From: Salinarimonas sp. | Lineage (GTDB): Bacteria > Pseudomonadota > Alphaproteobacteria > Rhizobiales > Beijerinckiaceae | Direction: 5' to 3' | DNA length: 64,000 bases | Assembly: GCA_020832565.1 (NCBI GenBank) | Contig: JAFIEI010000015.1 | Coordinates: forward strand, 1-64,000 | Part shown: piece after piece, positions 1-9,604 of the stretch | How the letters are laid out: each line of letters opens with the position of its first letter | How positions within the stretch are numbered: the first letter of the stretch is position 1 | Position numbers and translations under genes: made by a program | The notes under the pieces: model-generated | Database searches by the model: none | Told to the model about the DNA's origin: nothing | The model's input: only the letters and a program-made list of their open reading frames with translations

Positions 1-861
1 ACCAAGGTCATCTGCCAGGGCTTCACCGGCAAGAACGGGACCTTCCACTCCGAACAGGCCATCGCCTACGGCACCAAGATGGTCGGTGGCGTTTCGCCCG
101 GCAAAGGCGGCTCGAAGCATATCGGCCTGCCGGTCTTCGACACGGTGGCCGAGGCCCGCGAGTCGACGGGCGCCGAGGCCTCCGTCGTCTACGTCCCGCC
201 GCCCGGCGCGGCTGACGCGATCTGCGAGGCGATCGACGCGGAAATCCCGCTGATCGTCTGCATCACTGAGGGCATTCCGGTGCAGGACATGGTGCGCGTC
301 AAGCGCGCCCTGGCCGGATCCAAGTCGCGTCTGATCGGCCCGAACTGCCCCGGAGTCGTCACCGCCGGCGAATCGAAGATCGGCATCATGCCGGGCAACA
401 TCTTCAAGCCCGGCTCCGTCGGTATCGTCTCGCGTTCGGGCACGCTCACCTATGAAGCCGTGTTCCAGACCACGAATGAAGGCCTCGGCCAGACCACCGC
501 CGTCGGCATCGGCGGCGACCCGGTCAAGGGCACCGAGTTCATCGACATGCTGGAAATGCTGCTCGCCGACGATGCCACCAAGTCGATTGTGATGATCGGC
601 GAGATCGGCGGCGCGGCCGAAGAGGAAGCCGCCCAGTTCATCGCGGACGAAGCCAAACGCGGGCGCAAGAAGCCGATGGTCGGCTTCATCGCCGGTCGTA
701 CGGCGCCTCCGGGCCGCCGCATGGGCCATGCAGGCGCGATCATTTCCGGCGGCAAGGGCGGCGCGGAAGACAAGATCGCCGCGATGGAAGCAGCCGGCAT
801 CAAGGTCTCGCCGTCACCGGCGCGGCTCGGCACCACGCTCTCGGAGCTCCTCAAGGGCTGA
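1..861 (+). CDS. sucD: Succinyl-CoA ligase, ADP-forming, alpha subunit (5' truncated by window edge)
   Basis: The alpha subunit of succinyl-CoA synthetase converts succinyl-CoA to succinate with substrate-level phosphorylation in the TCA cycle. The reading frame is open from base 1, so the N-terminus lies outside the window; about 286 residues are visible of a usual 290-300. The N-terminal CoA-binding fold ([19 protein letters not shown]) and the phosphohistidine loop near the C-terminus ([14 protein letters not shown]) are intact. SucC should lie immediately upstream. The sucA start is 176 bp downstream, which fits the alphaproteobacterial sucCD-sucAB-lpdA arrangement. The identification is secure. 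Confidence 0.97.
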   Translation, partial: TKVICQGFTGKNGTFHSEQAIAYGTKMVGGVSPGKGGSKHIGLPVFDTVAEARESTGAEASVVYVPPPGAADAICEAIDAEIPLIVCITEGIPVQDMVRVKRALAGSKSRLIGPNCPGVVTAGESKIGIMPGNIFKPGSVGIVSRSGTLTYEAVFQTTNEGLGQTTAVGIGGDPVKGTEFIDMLEMLLADDATKSIVMIGEIGGAAEEEAAQFIADEAKRGRKKPMVGFIAGRTAPPGRRMGHAGAIISGGKGGAEDKIAAMEAAGIKVSPSPARLGTTLSELLKG

Positions 862-877
862 GCAGGACGAAACCCTC

Positions 878-987
878 CCGGTCGCGCCCGATACTTTCCA
901 TCCGGGCGCGACCGGACCGAATATCGCCAAAATCGACCCGCAAGCCAGCGGTTCGATCAAACCCTCGAAGGGGCCGCAAGCGGCCCC
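878..987 (+). other. Two strong hairpins in the sucD-sucA intergenic region
   Basis: Positions 878-890 and 903-915 form a perfect 13-bp inverted repeat (CCGGTCGCGCCCG and its complement) with a 12-nt loop. A second, 8-bp perfect hairpin lies at 970-977/980-987 (GGGGCCGC, loop AA, GCGGCCCC). Neither is followed by a T tract, so they do not look like classical intrinsic terminators. Plausible roles are mRNA stabilisation, a processing site, or attenuation that sets the SucCD to SucAB ratio. The role is inferred; the pairing is seen directly. Confidence 0.6.
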
Positions 988-1037
988 GCCACGGCCTCCG
1001 GGAACGATCATCCGGCGGCCCCTCGGACGGACAAGCC

Positions 1038-3998
1038 ATGGCACGCCAAGACGTCAACGAAGCGCTCCTCCAGACCTCCTTCCTCGATGGCGCCAATGCC
1101 TCGTATATCGAGGATCTCTATGCCCGCTACGCCAAGGACCCGAAATCGGTCGATGCCGAATGGCAGGCCTTCTTCGGTGCGCTGAAGGATGACGGCGCCG
1201 ATGTCGCGAAGAACGCGCAGGGCGCCTCCTGGAAGCGCGACAACTGGCCCGTCGCGGCCAATGGCGAACTCGTCTCCGCCCTCGACGGCAACTGGGCGCA
1301 GATGGAGAAGGCGGTCTCCGACAAGCTTAAGGGCAAGGCACAGGCCAAGGGTGTCGAGATCACCGAGGAGCATGTGCAGCAGGCGACCCGCGATTCGCTG
1401 CACGCGCTGATGATGATCCGCGCCTATCGCATGCGTGGCCATCTCCATGCCGATCTCGACCCGCTCGGCTTCGAGAAGCGCGTGAACGACGAGGAACTCT
1501 CGCCCGCGCATTACGGCTTCACCGAAGCCGACTACGACCGCAAGATCTTCCTCGACAACGTGCTCGGGCTCGAATTCGCGACGATCGGCGAGATCCTCGC
1601 CATCCTGCAGCGCACCTATTGCCAGACGCTCGGCGTCGAGTTCATGCATATCTCCGACCCGGCCGAGAAGGCCTGGCTGCAGGAGCGCATCGAGGGTCCC
1701 GACAAGGAGATCGAATTCACCGCACGCGGCAAGAAGGCGATCCTCAACAAGCTGATCGAGGCGGAGGGTTTCGAGAAGTTTCTCGACCTGAAATATACCG
1801 GCACCAAGCGCTTCGGCCTCGATGGCGGCGAATCCCTGATCCCGGCGCTGGAGCAGATCATCAAGCGCGGCGGCAATCTCGGCGTGAAGGAGATAGTGCT
1901 CGGCATGGCCCATCGCGGCCGCCTCAACGTGCTCACCCAGGTGATGGGCAAGACCCACCGCGCGCTGTTCCACGAATTCAAGGGCGGCTCCTTCGCCCCC
2001 GACGATGTCGAGGGCTCCGGCGACGTGAAGTACCATCTGGGTGCATCGTCGGACCGCACCTTCGACGGCAATGACGTCCACCTGTCGCTGACTGCCAACC
2101 CCTCGCATCTCGAGATCGTCGATCCCGTCGTGCTCGGCAAGGTCCGCGCCAAGCAGGACCAGCACGGCGAGACCGGTGAGAACCGCAACTCGGTGCTGCC
2201 GCTGCTGCTGCACGGCGACGCCGCCTTTGCCGGCCAGGGCGTCGTGGCGGAATGCTTTGGCCTGTCGGGGCTGAAGGGTCACCGCACCGGCGGTTCGATC
2301 CACTTCATCATCAACAACCAGATCGGCTTCACCACCAATCCGCGCTATTCGCGCTCCTCGCCCTATCCGTCCGACGTGGCGAAGATGGTCGAGGCGCCGA
2401 TCTTCCACTGCAACGGCGACGACCCGGAAGCGGTGGTCTATGCGGCGAAGGTGGCCACGGAATACCGCCAGCGTTTTCACAAGCCTGTCGTGATCGACAT
2501 GCTGTGCTACCGCCGCTTCGGCCATAACGAAGGCGACGAGCCATCCTTCACGCAGCCGCGCATGTACAAGATCATCCGCGCGCATCCGACGACGCTCGCC
2601 CTCTACAGCAAGAAGCTGGTCGAGGAAGGCGTGATCAGCGAGGAGGAAATCGAGTCGACCAAGGCCGAATGGCGCGCCAGGCTCGAAGAGGAATTCAGCA
2701 GCGTCCAGGACTTCAAGCCCAACAAGGCCGACTGGCTGGACGGGCGCTGGTCGGGGCTGAAGGCGGTCAGGGAAGACAGTGACGATCCGCGTCGCGGCGC
2801 CACCGGCATCGAGATGGAGACGCTGGAGGATATCGGCCGCAAGATCTCCACGGTGCCCGAGGGCTTCAACCTCCACCGCACCATCCGCCGCTTCCTCGAC
2901 AACCGCAAGAAGATGATCGAGACCGGCGAGGGCATCGACTGGGCCACCGCCGAGGCGCTCGCCTTCGGTTCGCTGGTCAAGGAAGGCCACCGCGTGCGCC
3001 TGTCCGGCCAGGATTGCGAGCGCGGCACCTTCTCGCAGCGCCATTCCGTCCTGCTCGACCAGGAAACGGAAGAGCGCCGTACGCCGCTCAATCATATCAG
3101 CGAGGACCAGGCGCATTACGAGGTCATCAATTCGATGCTCTCGGAAGAGGCCGTGCTCGGCTTCGAATACGGCTACTCGCTCTCCGAGCCCAATGCGCTC
3201 GTGCTCTGGGAGGCGCAGTTTGGCGATTTCGCCAACGGCGCCCAGGTCGTTTTCGACCAGTTCATCTCCTCGGGCGAGCGCAAGTGGCTGCGCATGTCGG
3301 GCCTCGTCTGTCTGCTGCCGCACGGCTATGAGGGCCAGGGTCCCGAGCATTCCTCAGCACGTCTCGAGCGTTTCCTGCAGATGTGCGCCGAGGACAACAT
3401 GCAGGTCGCCAATTGCTCGACGCCGGCGAACTACTTCCACATCCTGCGCCGCCAGCTCAAGCGCGACTTCCGCAAGCCGCTGATCCTGATGACGCCCAAG
3501 AGCCTGCTGCGCCACAAGCGCTGCGTCTCCAAGCTCTCGGAAATGGGGCCGGATTCCTGCTTCCACCGCATCCTCTGGGACGATGCCGCAGCCGGTGTCG
3601 GCGAGGTGACGCTGGCCAAGGACGAGAAGATCCGCCGCGTGGTGCTGTGCTCGGGCAAGGTCTATTTCGACCTGTTCGAGGAGCGCGAGAAGCGCGGCAT
3701 CAACGATGTCTACCTGATGCGTGTCGAGCAGCTCTACCCGTTCCCGCTGAAATCGCTGCAGGCGGAGCTCGCGCGCTTCAAGAATGCCGATGTCGTCTGG
3801 TGCCAGGAAGAGCCGAAGAACATGGGCTCGTGGACTTTCGTCGAGCCTTATCTCGAATGGGTCCTCAAGCATGCCGGCTCCAAGGTGCCCCGCGCCCGCT
3901 ATGCCGGCCGCGCCGCCTCCGCCGCGACCGCGACGGGCATGATGTCGAAGCATCAGCAACAGCTCAAGGCCTTCATGGACGATGTCTACGGCGCCTGA
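1038..3998 (+). CDS. sucA: 2-oxoglutarate dehydrogenase E1 component
   Basis: This is the thiamine-diphosphate-dependent E1 subunit of the 2-oxoglutarate dehydrogenase complex. It decarboxylates 2-oxoglutarate and passes the succinyl group to the lipoyl domain of SucB. The 986-residue product has the family's usual length. Landmarks are the N-terminal E2-binding segment (LDGANASYIEDLYARY), the GMAHRGRLNVL motif, the ThDP region ending in FGHNEGDEPSFTQP, and the C-terminal CQEEPKNMGSW motif. The ATG at 1038 starts this N-terminal segment directly, although its ribosome site is weak. It lies between sucD and sucB on the same strand and is very probably co-transcribed with them. Confidence 0.98.
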   Translation: MARQDVNEALLQTSFLDGANASYIEDLYARYAKDPKSVDAEWQAFFGALKDDGADVAKNAQGASWKRDNWPVAANGELVSALDGNWAQMEKAVSDKLKGKAQAKGVEITEEHVQQATRDSLHALMMIRAYRMRGHLHADLDPLGFEKRVNDEELSPAHYGFTEADYDRKIFLDNVLGLEFATIGEILAILQRTYCQTLGVEFMHISDPAEKAWLQERIEGPDKEIEFTARGKKAILNKLIEAEGFEKFLDLKYTGTKRFGLDGGESLIPALEQIIKRGGNLGVKEIVLGMAHRGRLNVLTQVMGKTHRALFHEFKGGSFAPDDVEGSGDVKYHLGASSDRTFDGNDVHLSLTANPSHLEIVDPVVLGKVRAKQDQHGETGENRNSVLPLLLHGDAAFAGQGVVAECFGLSGLKGHRTGGSIHFIINNQIGFTTNPRYSRSSPYPSDVAKMVEAPIFHCNGDDPEAVVYAAKVATEYRQRFHKPVVIDMLCYRRFGHNEGDEPSFTQPRMYKIIRAHPTTLALYSKKLVEEGVISEEEIESTKAEWRARLEEEFSSVQDFKPNKADWLDGRWSGLKAVREDSDDPRRGATGIEMETLEDIGRKISTVPEGFNLHRTIRRFLDNRKKMIETGEGIDWATAEALAFGSLVKEGHRVRLSGQDCERGTFSQRHSVLLDQETEERRTPLNHISEDQAHYEVINSMLSEEAVLGFEYGYSLSEPNALVLWEAQFGDFANGAQVVFDQFISSGERKWLRMSGLVCLLPHGYEGQGPEHSSARLERFLQMCAEDNMQVANCSTPANYFHILRRQLKRDFRKPLILMTPKSLLRHKRCVSKLSEMGPDSCFHRILWDDAAAGVGEVTLAKDEKIRRVVLCSGKVYFDLFEEREKRGINDVYLMRVEQLYPFPLKSLQAELARFKNADVVWCQEEPKNMGSWTFVEPYLEWVLKHAGSKVPRARYAGRAASAATATGMMSKHQQQLKAFMDDVYGA

Positions 3999-4014
3999 GC
4001 CGCCAGCGTTTCGC

Positions 4015-4039
4015 GTTCCCGGCCGGCTGAGCCGGGAAC
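4015..4039 (+). other. Hairpin in the sucA-sucB spacer
   Basis: A perfect 9-bp stem (GTTCCCGGC/GCCGGGAAC) with a 7-nt loop lies just after the sucA stop codon. There is no T tract, so it is more likely an mRNA stability or processing element than a terminator. Confidence 0.45.
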
Positions 4040-4084
4040 ACCTGATTTGACCGGGTTTATGCCCAAGCAAAGACGAAGATCACC

Positions 4085-5323
4085 ATGGCCACAGAAATCC
4101 GCGTACCCACCCTCGGCGAATCCGTCACCGAAGCGACCATCGCGCGCTGGTTCAAGCAGCCCGGCGAGGCCGTCAAGGCCGACGAGCCGCTGGTCGAGCT
4201 CGAGACCGACAAGGTCACCCTCGAAGTGAATGCCCCGGCTTCCGGCGTGCTCGGCGACATCGTCGCCCAGGAGGGCGAGACGGTGGAGCCGGATGCGCTG
4301 CTCGGATCGATCGACGAGGGCGGCAGCGCGACTGCGGCACCTGCGAAGAAGCAGGAAAAGAAAGAAGAGAAGAAGGAAGAGAAGACAGCCGAACCGGCAA
4401 AGCCGGAACCGGCAGCAGCCAAGGCCGCTTCCTCCGATCACGGCCCCGCCGTCTCGCGCATCTCCGCGGAAAGCGGCGTCGACCCGTCTAACGTGTCGGG
4501 CTCCGGCAAGGATGGCCGCGTGACCAAGGGCGACATGCTCGCCGCGATCGCGACCGGCGGCAGCGAGGCCCCCTCCTCCGCTCCCGCGCAAAAGGCACGC
4601 CCGGCTTCCACGTCCGTCGATGCCGATCGCGAAGAGCGCGTGCGCATGACCAAGCTGCGCCAGACCATCGCGCGCCGCCTCAAGGACGCGCAGAACACCG
4701 CCGCCATGCTCACCACGTTCAACGATGTCGACATGGGCGCGGTGATGGATCTGCGCAAGCAATACAAGGACATCTTCGAGAAGAAGCACGGCGTGAAGCT
4801 CGGCTTCATGGGCTTCTTCACCAAGGCCGTCGTCCAGGCCCTGAAGGAAATCCCTGCGGTCAATGCCGAGATCGACGGCACGGATCTGGTCTACAAGAAC
4901 TATTACCATGTCGGCATCGCCGTCGGCACCGACAAGGGACTCGTCGTCCCCGTGGTGCGTGACGCCGACCAGCTCTCCATTGCCGGTATCGAGAAGACGA
5001 TCACCGATTTCGGCAAGCGCGCGCGCGACGGCAAGCTGACCATCGACGAGATGCAGGGCGGCACCTTCACCATCACCAATGGCGGCATCTACGGCTCGCT
5101 GATGTCGACGCCGATCCTGAACGCACCGCAATCGGGCATTCTGGGCATGCACCGCATCGAGAACCGCCCGGTGGTCAAGGACGGTCAGATCGTGGCGCGT
5201 CCGATGATGTATCTGGCGCTCTCCTACGATCACCGCATCGTCGACGGCAAGGAAGCCGTGACCTTCCTCGTGCGCATCAAGGAAGCGCTGGAAGATCCCG
5301 CGCGTCTCGTGCTGGATCTTTGA
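4085..5323 (+). CDS. sucB: 2-oxoglutarate dehydrogenase E2, dihydrolipoyl succinyltransferase
   Basis: This is the core acyltransferase of the 2-oxoglutarate dehydrogenase complex (412 aa). The order of parts is typical. An N-terminal lipoyl domain carries the lipoylated lysine in ETDKVTLE (K43). It is followed by a Lys/Glu/Ala/Pro-rich hinge at about 80-115, a peripheral-subunit-binding domain ([19 protein letters not shown]), a second linker, and the catalytic domain ending in [13 protein letters not shown] with the active-site His. It starts 86 bp after sucA. A repeat element follows it before lpdA. Confidence 0.98.
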   Translation: MATEIRVPTLGESVTEATIARWFKQPGEAVKADEPLVELETDKVTLEVNAPASGVLGDIVAQEGETVEPDALLGSIDEGGSATAAPAKKQEKKEEKKEEKTAEPAKPEPAAAKAASSDHGPAVSRISAESGVDPSNVSGSGKDGRVTKGDMLAAIATGGSEAPSSAPAQKARPASTSVDADREERVRMTKLRQTIARRLKDAQNTAAMLTTFNDVDMGAVMDLRKQYKDIFEKKHGVKLGFMGFFTKAVVQALKEIPAVNAEIDGTDLVYKNYYHVGIAVGTDKGLVVPVVRDADQLSIAGIEKTITDFGKRARDGKLTIDEMQGGTFTITNGGIYGSLMSTPILNAPQSGILGMHRIENRPVVKDGQIVARPMMYLALSYDHRIVDGKEAVTFLVRIKEALEDPARLVLDL

Positions 5324-5348
5324 TAACACTGAGCAATGCCCCTCCTCC

Positions 5349-5498
5349 CTCCCCTCAGGGGTGGGATCGAGGATGGGGCCTTCGCGCAAGGCGCGAAATC
5401 GAACTACGGCCTGTTGGTCCGAAAGGGGTGGCGCGAGCCACAGGGTGCGAACCGGCAAGGCGGCTCCACCCCACCCCGACCCTCCCCTGAGGGGAGGG
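5349..5498. repeat. MITE/REP-like element with imperfect terminal inverted repeats
   Basis: A 150-bp element lies between sucB and lpdA. Its ends are inverted copies of each other. The left end starts CCCTCCCCTCAGGGGTGGG (5349-5367). The right end closes with CCCTCCCCTGAGGGGAGGG (5480-5498). The match extends inward for about 33 bp with a few mismatches (through GATGGGGCC on the left, against GGCTCCACCCC on the right). The same 19-bp core recurs at 61308-61326. The unit looks like a non-autonomous repeat that will be transcribed within the operon and can fold into a long hairpin. Confidence 0.7.
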
Positions 5499-5530
5499 CG
5501 AGACGACCGCATCACGAAAAGGCAAATTGC

Positions 5531-6931
5531 ATGACCTACGATCTCGTCATCATCGGCACCGGCCCCGGCGGCTATGTCTGCGCCATCCGCGCGGCGCAGC
5601 TGGGCCTGAAGACCGCCGTCATCGAAAAGCGTGCGGCCCATGGCGGCACCTGCCTCAATGTCGGCTGCATCCCGTCCAAGGCGCTCCTGCACGCCTCGCA
5701 TCTGTTCGAGGAAGCGGGAACACATTTCAAAACGCTGGGGATTGATGTCGGCAAGCCCAAGCTCGATCTCAAGGCGATGCTCGCCCACAAGAACGACGCG
5801 ATCGAGGGTAATACCAAGGGCATCGAGTTCCTGCTCAAGAAGAACAAGATCGATGCCTTCCACGGAACCGGCAAGATCCTCGCCGCCGGCAAGGTCTCGG
5901 TGACCGGCGAAGACGGCAAGAGCCAGGAGATCGAGACGAAGAACATCGTCATCGCCACAGGCTCCGACGTCGTGAGCCTGCCGGGGATCGAGATCGACGA
6001 GAAGCGCATCGTCTCCTCGACGGGCGCGCTCGATCTCACGGAGGTCCCCAAAAAGATGGTGGTGATCGGCGGCGGGGTGATCGGGCTCGAAATGGGCTCG
6101 GTCTGGCGCCGCCTGGGCGCCGAGGTCACGGTGGCCGAATTCCTCGACCGCATCCTCGCCGGCATGGACGGCGATGTGGCCAAGCAGTTCCAGCGCATGC
6201 TGCAGAAGCAGGGAATGGCGTTCAAGCTCGGCTCCAAGGTCACCAGCGCCAAAGCCTCCGCCAAGGGCGTCAAGCTCACCGTCGAGCCGGCCAAGGGCGG
6301 CGATGCGGAGACGATCGAGGCGGATATCGTGCTCGTCGCCGTGGGCCGCAAGCCCTATACGCAGGGGCTCGGCCTCGAGGAAGCCGGCGTGAAGCTGGAT
6401 GATCGCGGTCGCGTCGCCATCGACGCGCATTATGCCACCAACGTGCCCGGCATCTACGCGATCGGCGATGTCATCACCGGCCCGATGCTGGCCCACAAGG
6501 CCGAGGACGAGGGCGTGGCCCTCGCCGAACTCATCGCCGGCAAGGCAGGCCACGTGAATTACGGTGTCATCCCGAACGTCGTCTACACCTATCCGGAGGT
6601 CGCCTCGATCGGGAAGACAGAGGAAGAGCTCAAGGAAGCGGGCACCGCCTATAACGTCGGCAAGTTCCCGTTCACCGCGAATGGCCGTGCCAAGGCCAAC
6701 CTGCAGACGGACGGCTTCGTCAAGATTCTCGCCGACAAGGAGACGGATCGCGTGCTCGGCGCCCATATCGTCGGGCCCCAGGCGGGCGATCTGATCCACG
6801 AAATCGCGGTGGCGATGGAGTTCGGCGCCTCCTCCGAGGATATCGCCCGCACCTGCCACGCACACCCGACTCTATCAGAGGCGGTTAGGGAAGCGGCCCT
6901 TGCGTCTGACAAACGCGCATTGCATATGTGA
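5531..6931 (+). CDS. lpdA: Dihydrolipoyl dehydrogenase (E3)
   Basis: This FAD/NAD flavoprotein re-oxidises dihydrolipoyl groups of the 2-oxoglutarate dehydrogenase complex, and possibly of other 2-oxo acid complexes. The product has 466 residues. It shows the N-terminal FAD-binding [10 protein letters not shown] motif, the redox disulfide in [13 protein letters not shown], a second Rossmann fold ([15 protein letters not shown]) for NAD, and the C-terminal dimer-interface motif [10 protein letters not shown] with the catalytic His. The frame stays open further upstream through the repeat element. The ATG at 5531 is chosen because the conserved FAD-binding strand begins right after it. Confidence 0.97.
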   Translation: MTYDLVIIGTGPGGYVCAIRAAQLGLKTAVIEKRAAHGGTCLNVGCIPSKALLHASHLFEEAGTHFKTLGIDVGKPKLDLKAMLAHKNDAIEGNTKGIEFLLKKNKIDAFHGTGKILAAGKVSVTGEDGKSQEIETKNIVIATGSDVVSLPGIEIDEKRIVSSTGALDLTEVPKKMVVIGGGVIGLEMGSVWRRLGAEVTVAEFLDRILAGMDGDVAKQFQRMLQKQGMAFKLGSKVTSAKASAKGVKLTVEPAKGGDAETIEADIVLVAVGRKPYTQGLGLEEAGVKLDDRGRVAIDAHYATNVPGIYAIGDVITGPMLAHKAEDEGVALAELIAGKAGHVNYGVIPNVVYTYPEVASIGKTEEELKEAGTAYNVGKFPFTANGRAKANLQTDGFVKILADKETDRVLGAHIVGPQAGDLIHEIAVAMEFGASSEDIARTCHAHPTLSEAVREAALASDKRALHM

Positions 6932-6944
6932 GAAATTTGCATAG

Positions 6945-6982
6945 CAAGGTTTCGATGATAGTATTCCAGCATCGAAACCTTG
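6945..6982. promoter_or_regulatory. Perfect 13-bp inverted repeat in an AT-rich gap (operator or terminator)
   Basis: CAAGGTTTCGATG (6945-6957) is repeated in perfect inverse at 6970-6982 around a 12-nt spacer, just after lpdA and about 110 bp before the next start codon. The flanks are strikingly AT-rich for this genome. No run of T follows, so an operator for the downstream EF-hand gene is as likely as a terminator for lpdA. Confidence 0.5.
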
Positions 6983-7092
6983 TCGAATACAATTAACAAC
7001 TGCGAATATTAAACTTAACAAAGTTTTACACTCGCACTGGTTTCATTGCCTCGCTATGGTCTTCACAACTTGAGGTGAAGGAGGCCAGTGAA

Positions 7093-8598
7093 ATGCAGTT
7101 CCAGTCCAATCTCGTTCCATCCCCGTCCCAGTTCGATCCCAACCGCAATGCGCAGCAGGCGGAAGCTGGCGGCTTCCAGATCACGCAGCACGTCCCCGGT
7201 GGCAATGCCGCACAGGCGCAGCCCACCACGCTGAACCACCACTCGATGCAGACGCAGACGCAGGCGCAGGCGCCGCTGGTGACCTCGCCGCAGCCCCCGC
7301 TCTTCGGCAGCGCAGCCGACGTCTTCAACCGGTCGCGGGTCATCAGCTTCACGGAGCCGGCCCGCGCGCAGCTCAACTTCGAAGCGGAAAATACCGATTT
7401 CAAGAACACCCTGGTGATGTACAAGCTCGCCGCCGACGGCACCATCAAGGAGACGAACATCGTCTACCCGAACGCCTCGATGATCGGCGACGGCGGCAAG
7501 CTGAAGCCCGGCATCTCGCAGGTCGAACTCGACTTCAATGCAGGCGACCAGGTCGGCTTCGCGATGGTTCCCAACGCCTTCAGGAACCCGCTCTCGCGTG
7601 ATCTCCTCGCCCGCCAGGATGGCCAGTTCGCCCTCGTGAACGAATACGGTCACCCTTCGAATCTGTTCACCGAGCATCCGGGCGGCATGAACCTCGTGCA
7701 TATCGACAAATGGGGCAAGATGCAGCCGATCAACGGTGAGTACGGCAACAAGCTGTTCCACACCACCGGCAACGTCGCGCAGGGCATCCAGACCAATGTC
7801 GACGGCCATGACCACGCCGACCAGATCGTCGACCCCGATACCGGCAGGATGCTCATCGGCATGGATGATCGTTACGCCCCGGAGAATCCCGGTCGCGAGA
7901 GCCTGATCTTCAAGCTGCATATCGGTGAGAACAACGCGCGCGCGCTGATGAACCCGCTCGTCGACGACCGTCCGCGCAGTTTCCGTGAAATGGCTGGGGC
8001 CGATTGGCAGCTCACCGCCCATGAGGCGCTCGCAGCCGCGCATTCCTTCGACCGGGACGGTGACGGGCGGTTGAACGCCGAGGAATGGGCGGAGTTCGCC
8101 CCCCTCCTCAACCTCACCCCCGATGACCACAAGCATCTGTTCGGCCCGAAAGGGCGCGGCGACATCAATGGTCTGATCGACATGCTGCGCATCGGAGACG
8201 TCGACGGCAGCGGCACGATCGACGAGCGCGAGGTGCTGGAACTGGGACGCCGCCTCAACGGCAATGACCCCAACACCATCCAGAGCTTCCGCGAGGCGGC
8301 CGGCTTCGACTGGCAGCTCGACTTCAACGAGTTCATCGCCACCGCCGAGTCGCATGACGCGAACAAGGACGGCTTCAACCAGGAGGAGTGGAACCGCTTC
8401 GCGCCGATCCTCGGCTTCGCACCGGAAGACCGCAACCTCTTCCTCGACCAGTCAGGTGAGTTCAACGCGCAGAAGTTCAAGGCAGCTTTCCAGCTGGCCG
8501 ACACGGACGGCGACGGCAGGCTGAGCGCACGTGAGGCCCTGGAAATGCGCCGCATCGCTCACGAGTATTTCGGCCCCAACGACTTCCCGCAATTCTGA
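7093..8598 (+). CDS. DUF4114-like and EF-hand calcium-binding protein
   Basis: This 501-residue protein has three parts. Residues 1-80 form a Gln/Pro-rich low-complexity head. About 85-280 form a domain resembling DUF4114 (NTLVMYKLAADGTIKE, ELDFNAGDQVGFAMVPNAF, IGMDD...RESLIFKLHIG). The C-terminus is a tandem duplication of a two-EF-hand lobe (296-390 and 398-490). Four loops are visible: DRDGDGRLNAEEW, DVDGSGTIDEREV, DANKDGFNQEEW and DTDGDGRLSAREA. There is no Sec signal. DUF4114 proteins are often extracellular, so non-classical or type I export is possible but not shown. The start at 7093 is preferred over an upstream in-frame ATG (7075) because GGAGG lies just before it. The function is unknown. 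Confidence 0.85.
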   Translation: MQFQSNLVPSPSQFDPNRNAQQAEAGGFQITQHVPGGNAAQAQPTTLNHHSMQTQTQAQAPLVTSPQPPLFGSAADVFNRSRVISFTEPARAQLNFEAENTDFKNTLVMYKLAADGTIKETNIVYPNASMIGDGGKLKPGISQVELDFNAGDQVGFAMVPNAFRNPLSRDLLARQDGQFALVNEYGHPSNLFTEHPGGMNLVHIDKWGKMQPINGEYGNKLFHTTGNVAQGIQTNVDGHDHADQIVDPDTGRMLIGMDDRYAPENPGRESLIFKLHIGENNARALMNPLVDDRPRSFREMAGADWQLTAHEALAAAHSFDRDGDGRLNAEEWAEFAPLLNLTPDDHKHLFGPKGRGDINGLIDMLRIGDVDGSGTIDEREVLELGRRLNGNDPNTIQSFREAAGFDWQLDFNEFIATAESHDANKDGFNQEEWNRFAPILGFAPEDRNLFLDQSGEFNAQKFKAAFQLADTDGDGRLSAREALEMRRIAHEYFGPNDFPQF

Positions 8599-8722
8599 CA
8601 ACGCCCTCCCCACCCGCACGACAGCGCGAACGGGGATCTCTCAAAGCCGTGACAGGTCAGTGCATCATGCGGTTCCCGTGCAAGCGGGGCCGCATGTTGC
8701 ATTTCTCTCAGGGGCCAAACGG

Positions 8723-9604
8723 TCAGCGACGGCGGGCGCGTCGCTCCTCCTCCATGCGCAGGCTGCGGGCATGAACACGTCCGGTGGCGTTGAGCAGATA
8801 GGGCCGGCGCAGACCGAAGACCTCGTGGAGCATGTCCTCGATGTGATGCGCATAGAACGGTTTCTGCAGGAAGGTCGTGAATCCGAAATGCCGGGACGCG
8901 GCTTCGATCTTTTCGGAACCGGGAGCCGAGATCAGAACCAGCGCCGTCTTGGGCGCGGCATCCTTGACCTGGCATGCGGTCTCCAGCCCGTCCATGCCAT
9001 TGAGATGAAGATCGATCAGCGCGACATCGTAATCGCCCGAGCGCATCAGCTTGACCGCGTGCACGCCGGAATCGGTCTCCTCGACCTGCAGATTGAAGCG
9101 TGACTTGCGCATCAACCTGGTCATCAGCGTACGGGTCGTCTCCGAGCCCTCGACGAGCAGCACACGCATCGGCATATGCATGCGGATGATCGCCTGCATG
9201 AGGCCGGCAATATGGGCCGCGTCGTAGGGCTTCTTGAGGAACTCATAGGCCTCGAGCTCATTCGAGAGCGCGACCCACCGGCTAAGCACCTTGTCCGACA
9301 TCAACACCGTCAGCGGCTGCACTTTTTCCTGCCGCGTGATCGCGACGGCCTCCGCGCCGCTGATGCCCGGCATCTTGACGTTGATGAATAGGACGCCAGG
9401 CTTGCGCGCAATGATCGCCTTGACCGCTTCCTCGCCGTCGGCAACCGTCGAAATCTGCGCCGTGGGGACGGCTGCGCCTACCGCTTCGGCGACATGAGCG
9501 CGCTGCTCGGGATCGGGCTCTGCGATCAGGACATGCAGCCGCGCGGCGCTGGCGCCGGCTTGCACATCATCGGCTGGTCCGATTCCCGTCGTCACGATTT
9601 CCAT
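8723..9604 (-). CDS. Double-receiver response regulator without output domain
   Basis: This 293-residue protein consists of two CheY-like receiver domains. In the first (about 22-140) the phosphoacceptor Asp is replaced by Asn (FINVKMPGISG, N75), while the Lys of FLKKP is kept. The second (about 146-265) has an intact acceptor (ALIDLHLNGMDG, D198) and FLQKP. The tail is Arg/Glu-rich. The first domain is therefore probably a pseudo-receiver that senses or gates its partner. No effector domain is present, so it should act by protein contact. A GTG nine bases into the gene has a better-spaced GGGGA than the ATG and could be the true start. The neighbours give no hint of the pathway. Confidence 0.9.
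   Translation of the reverse strand: MEIVTTGIGPADDVQAGASAARLHVLIAEPDPEQRAHVAEAVGAAVPTAQISTVADGEEAVKAIIARKPGVLFINVKMPGISGAEAVAITRQEKVQPLTVLMSDKVLSRWVALSNELEAYEFLKKPYDAAHIAGLMQAIIRMHMPMRVLLVEGSETTRTLMTRLMRKSRFNLQVEETDSGVHAVKLMRSGDYDVALIDLHLNGMDGLETACQVKDAAPKTALVLISAPGSEKIEAASRHFGFTTFLQKPFYAHHIEDMLHEVFGLRRPYLLNATGRVHARSLRMEEERRARRR

Noticed and set aside
1008-3350. Very long open frame on the minus strand opposite sucA
   Set aside because: It mirrors the codon pattern of sucA, has no recognisable motifs, and is a normal by-product of high GC content. The same holds for 3986-6865 (minus, opposite sucB-lpdA) and 51633-54083 (minus, opposite phaC).
5336-5530. N-terminal extension of lpdA
   Set aside because: The frame is open but the sequence is the MITE-like repeat and gives a Pro/Arg-rich peptide with no match to dihydrolipoyl dehydrogenases. 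The ATG at 5531 starts the FAD fold directly.
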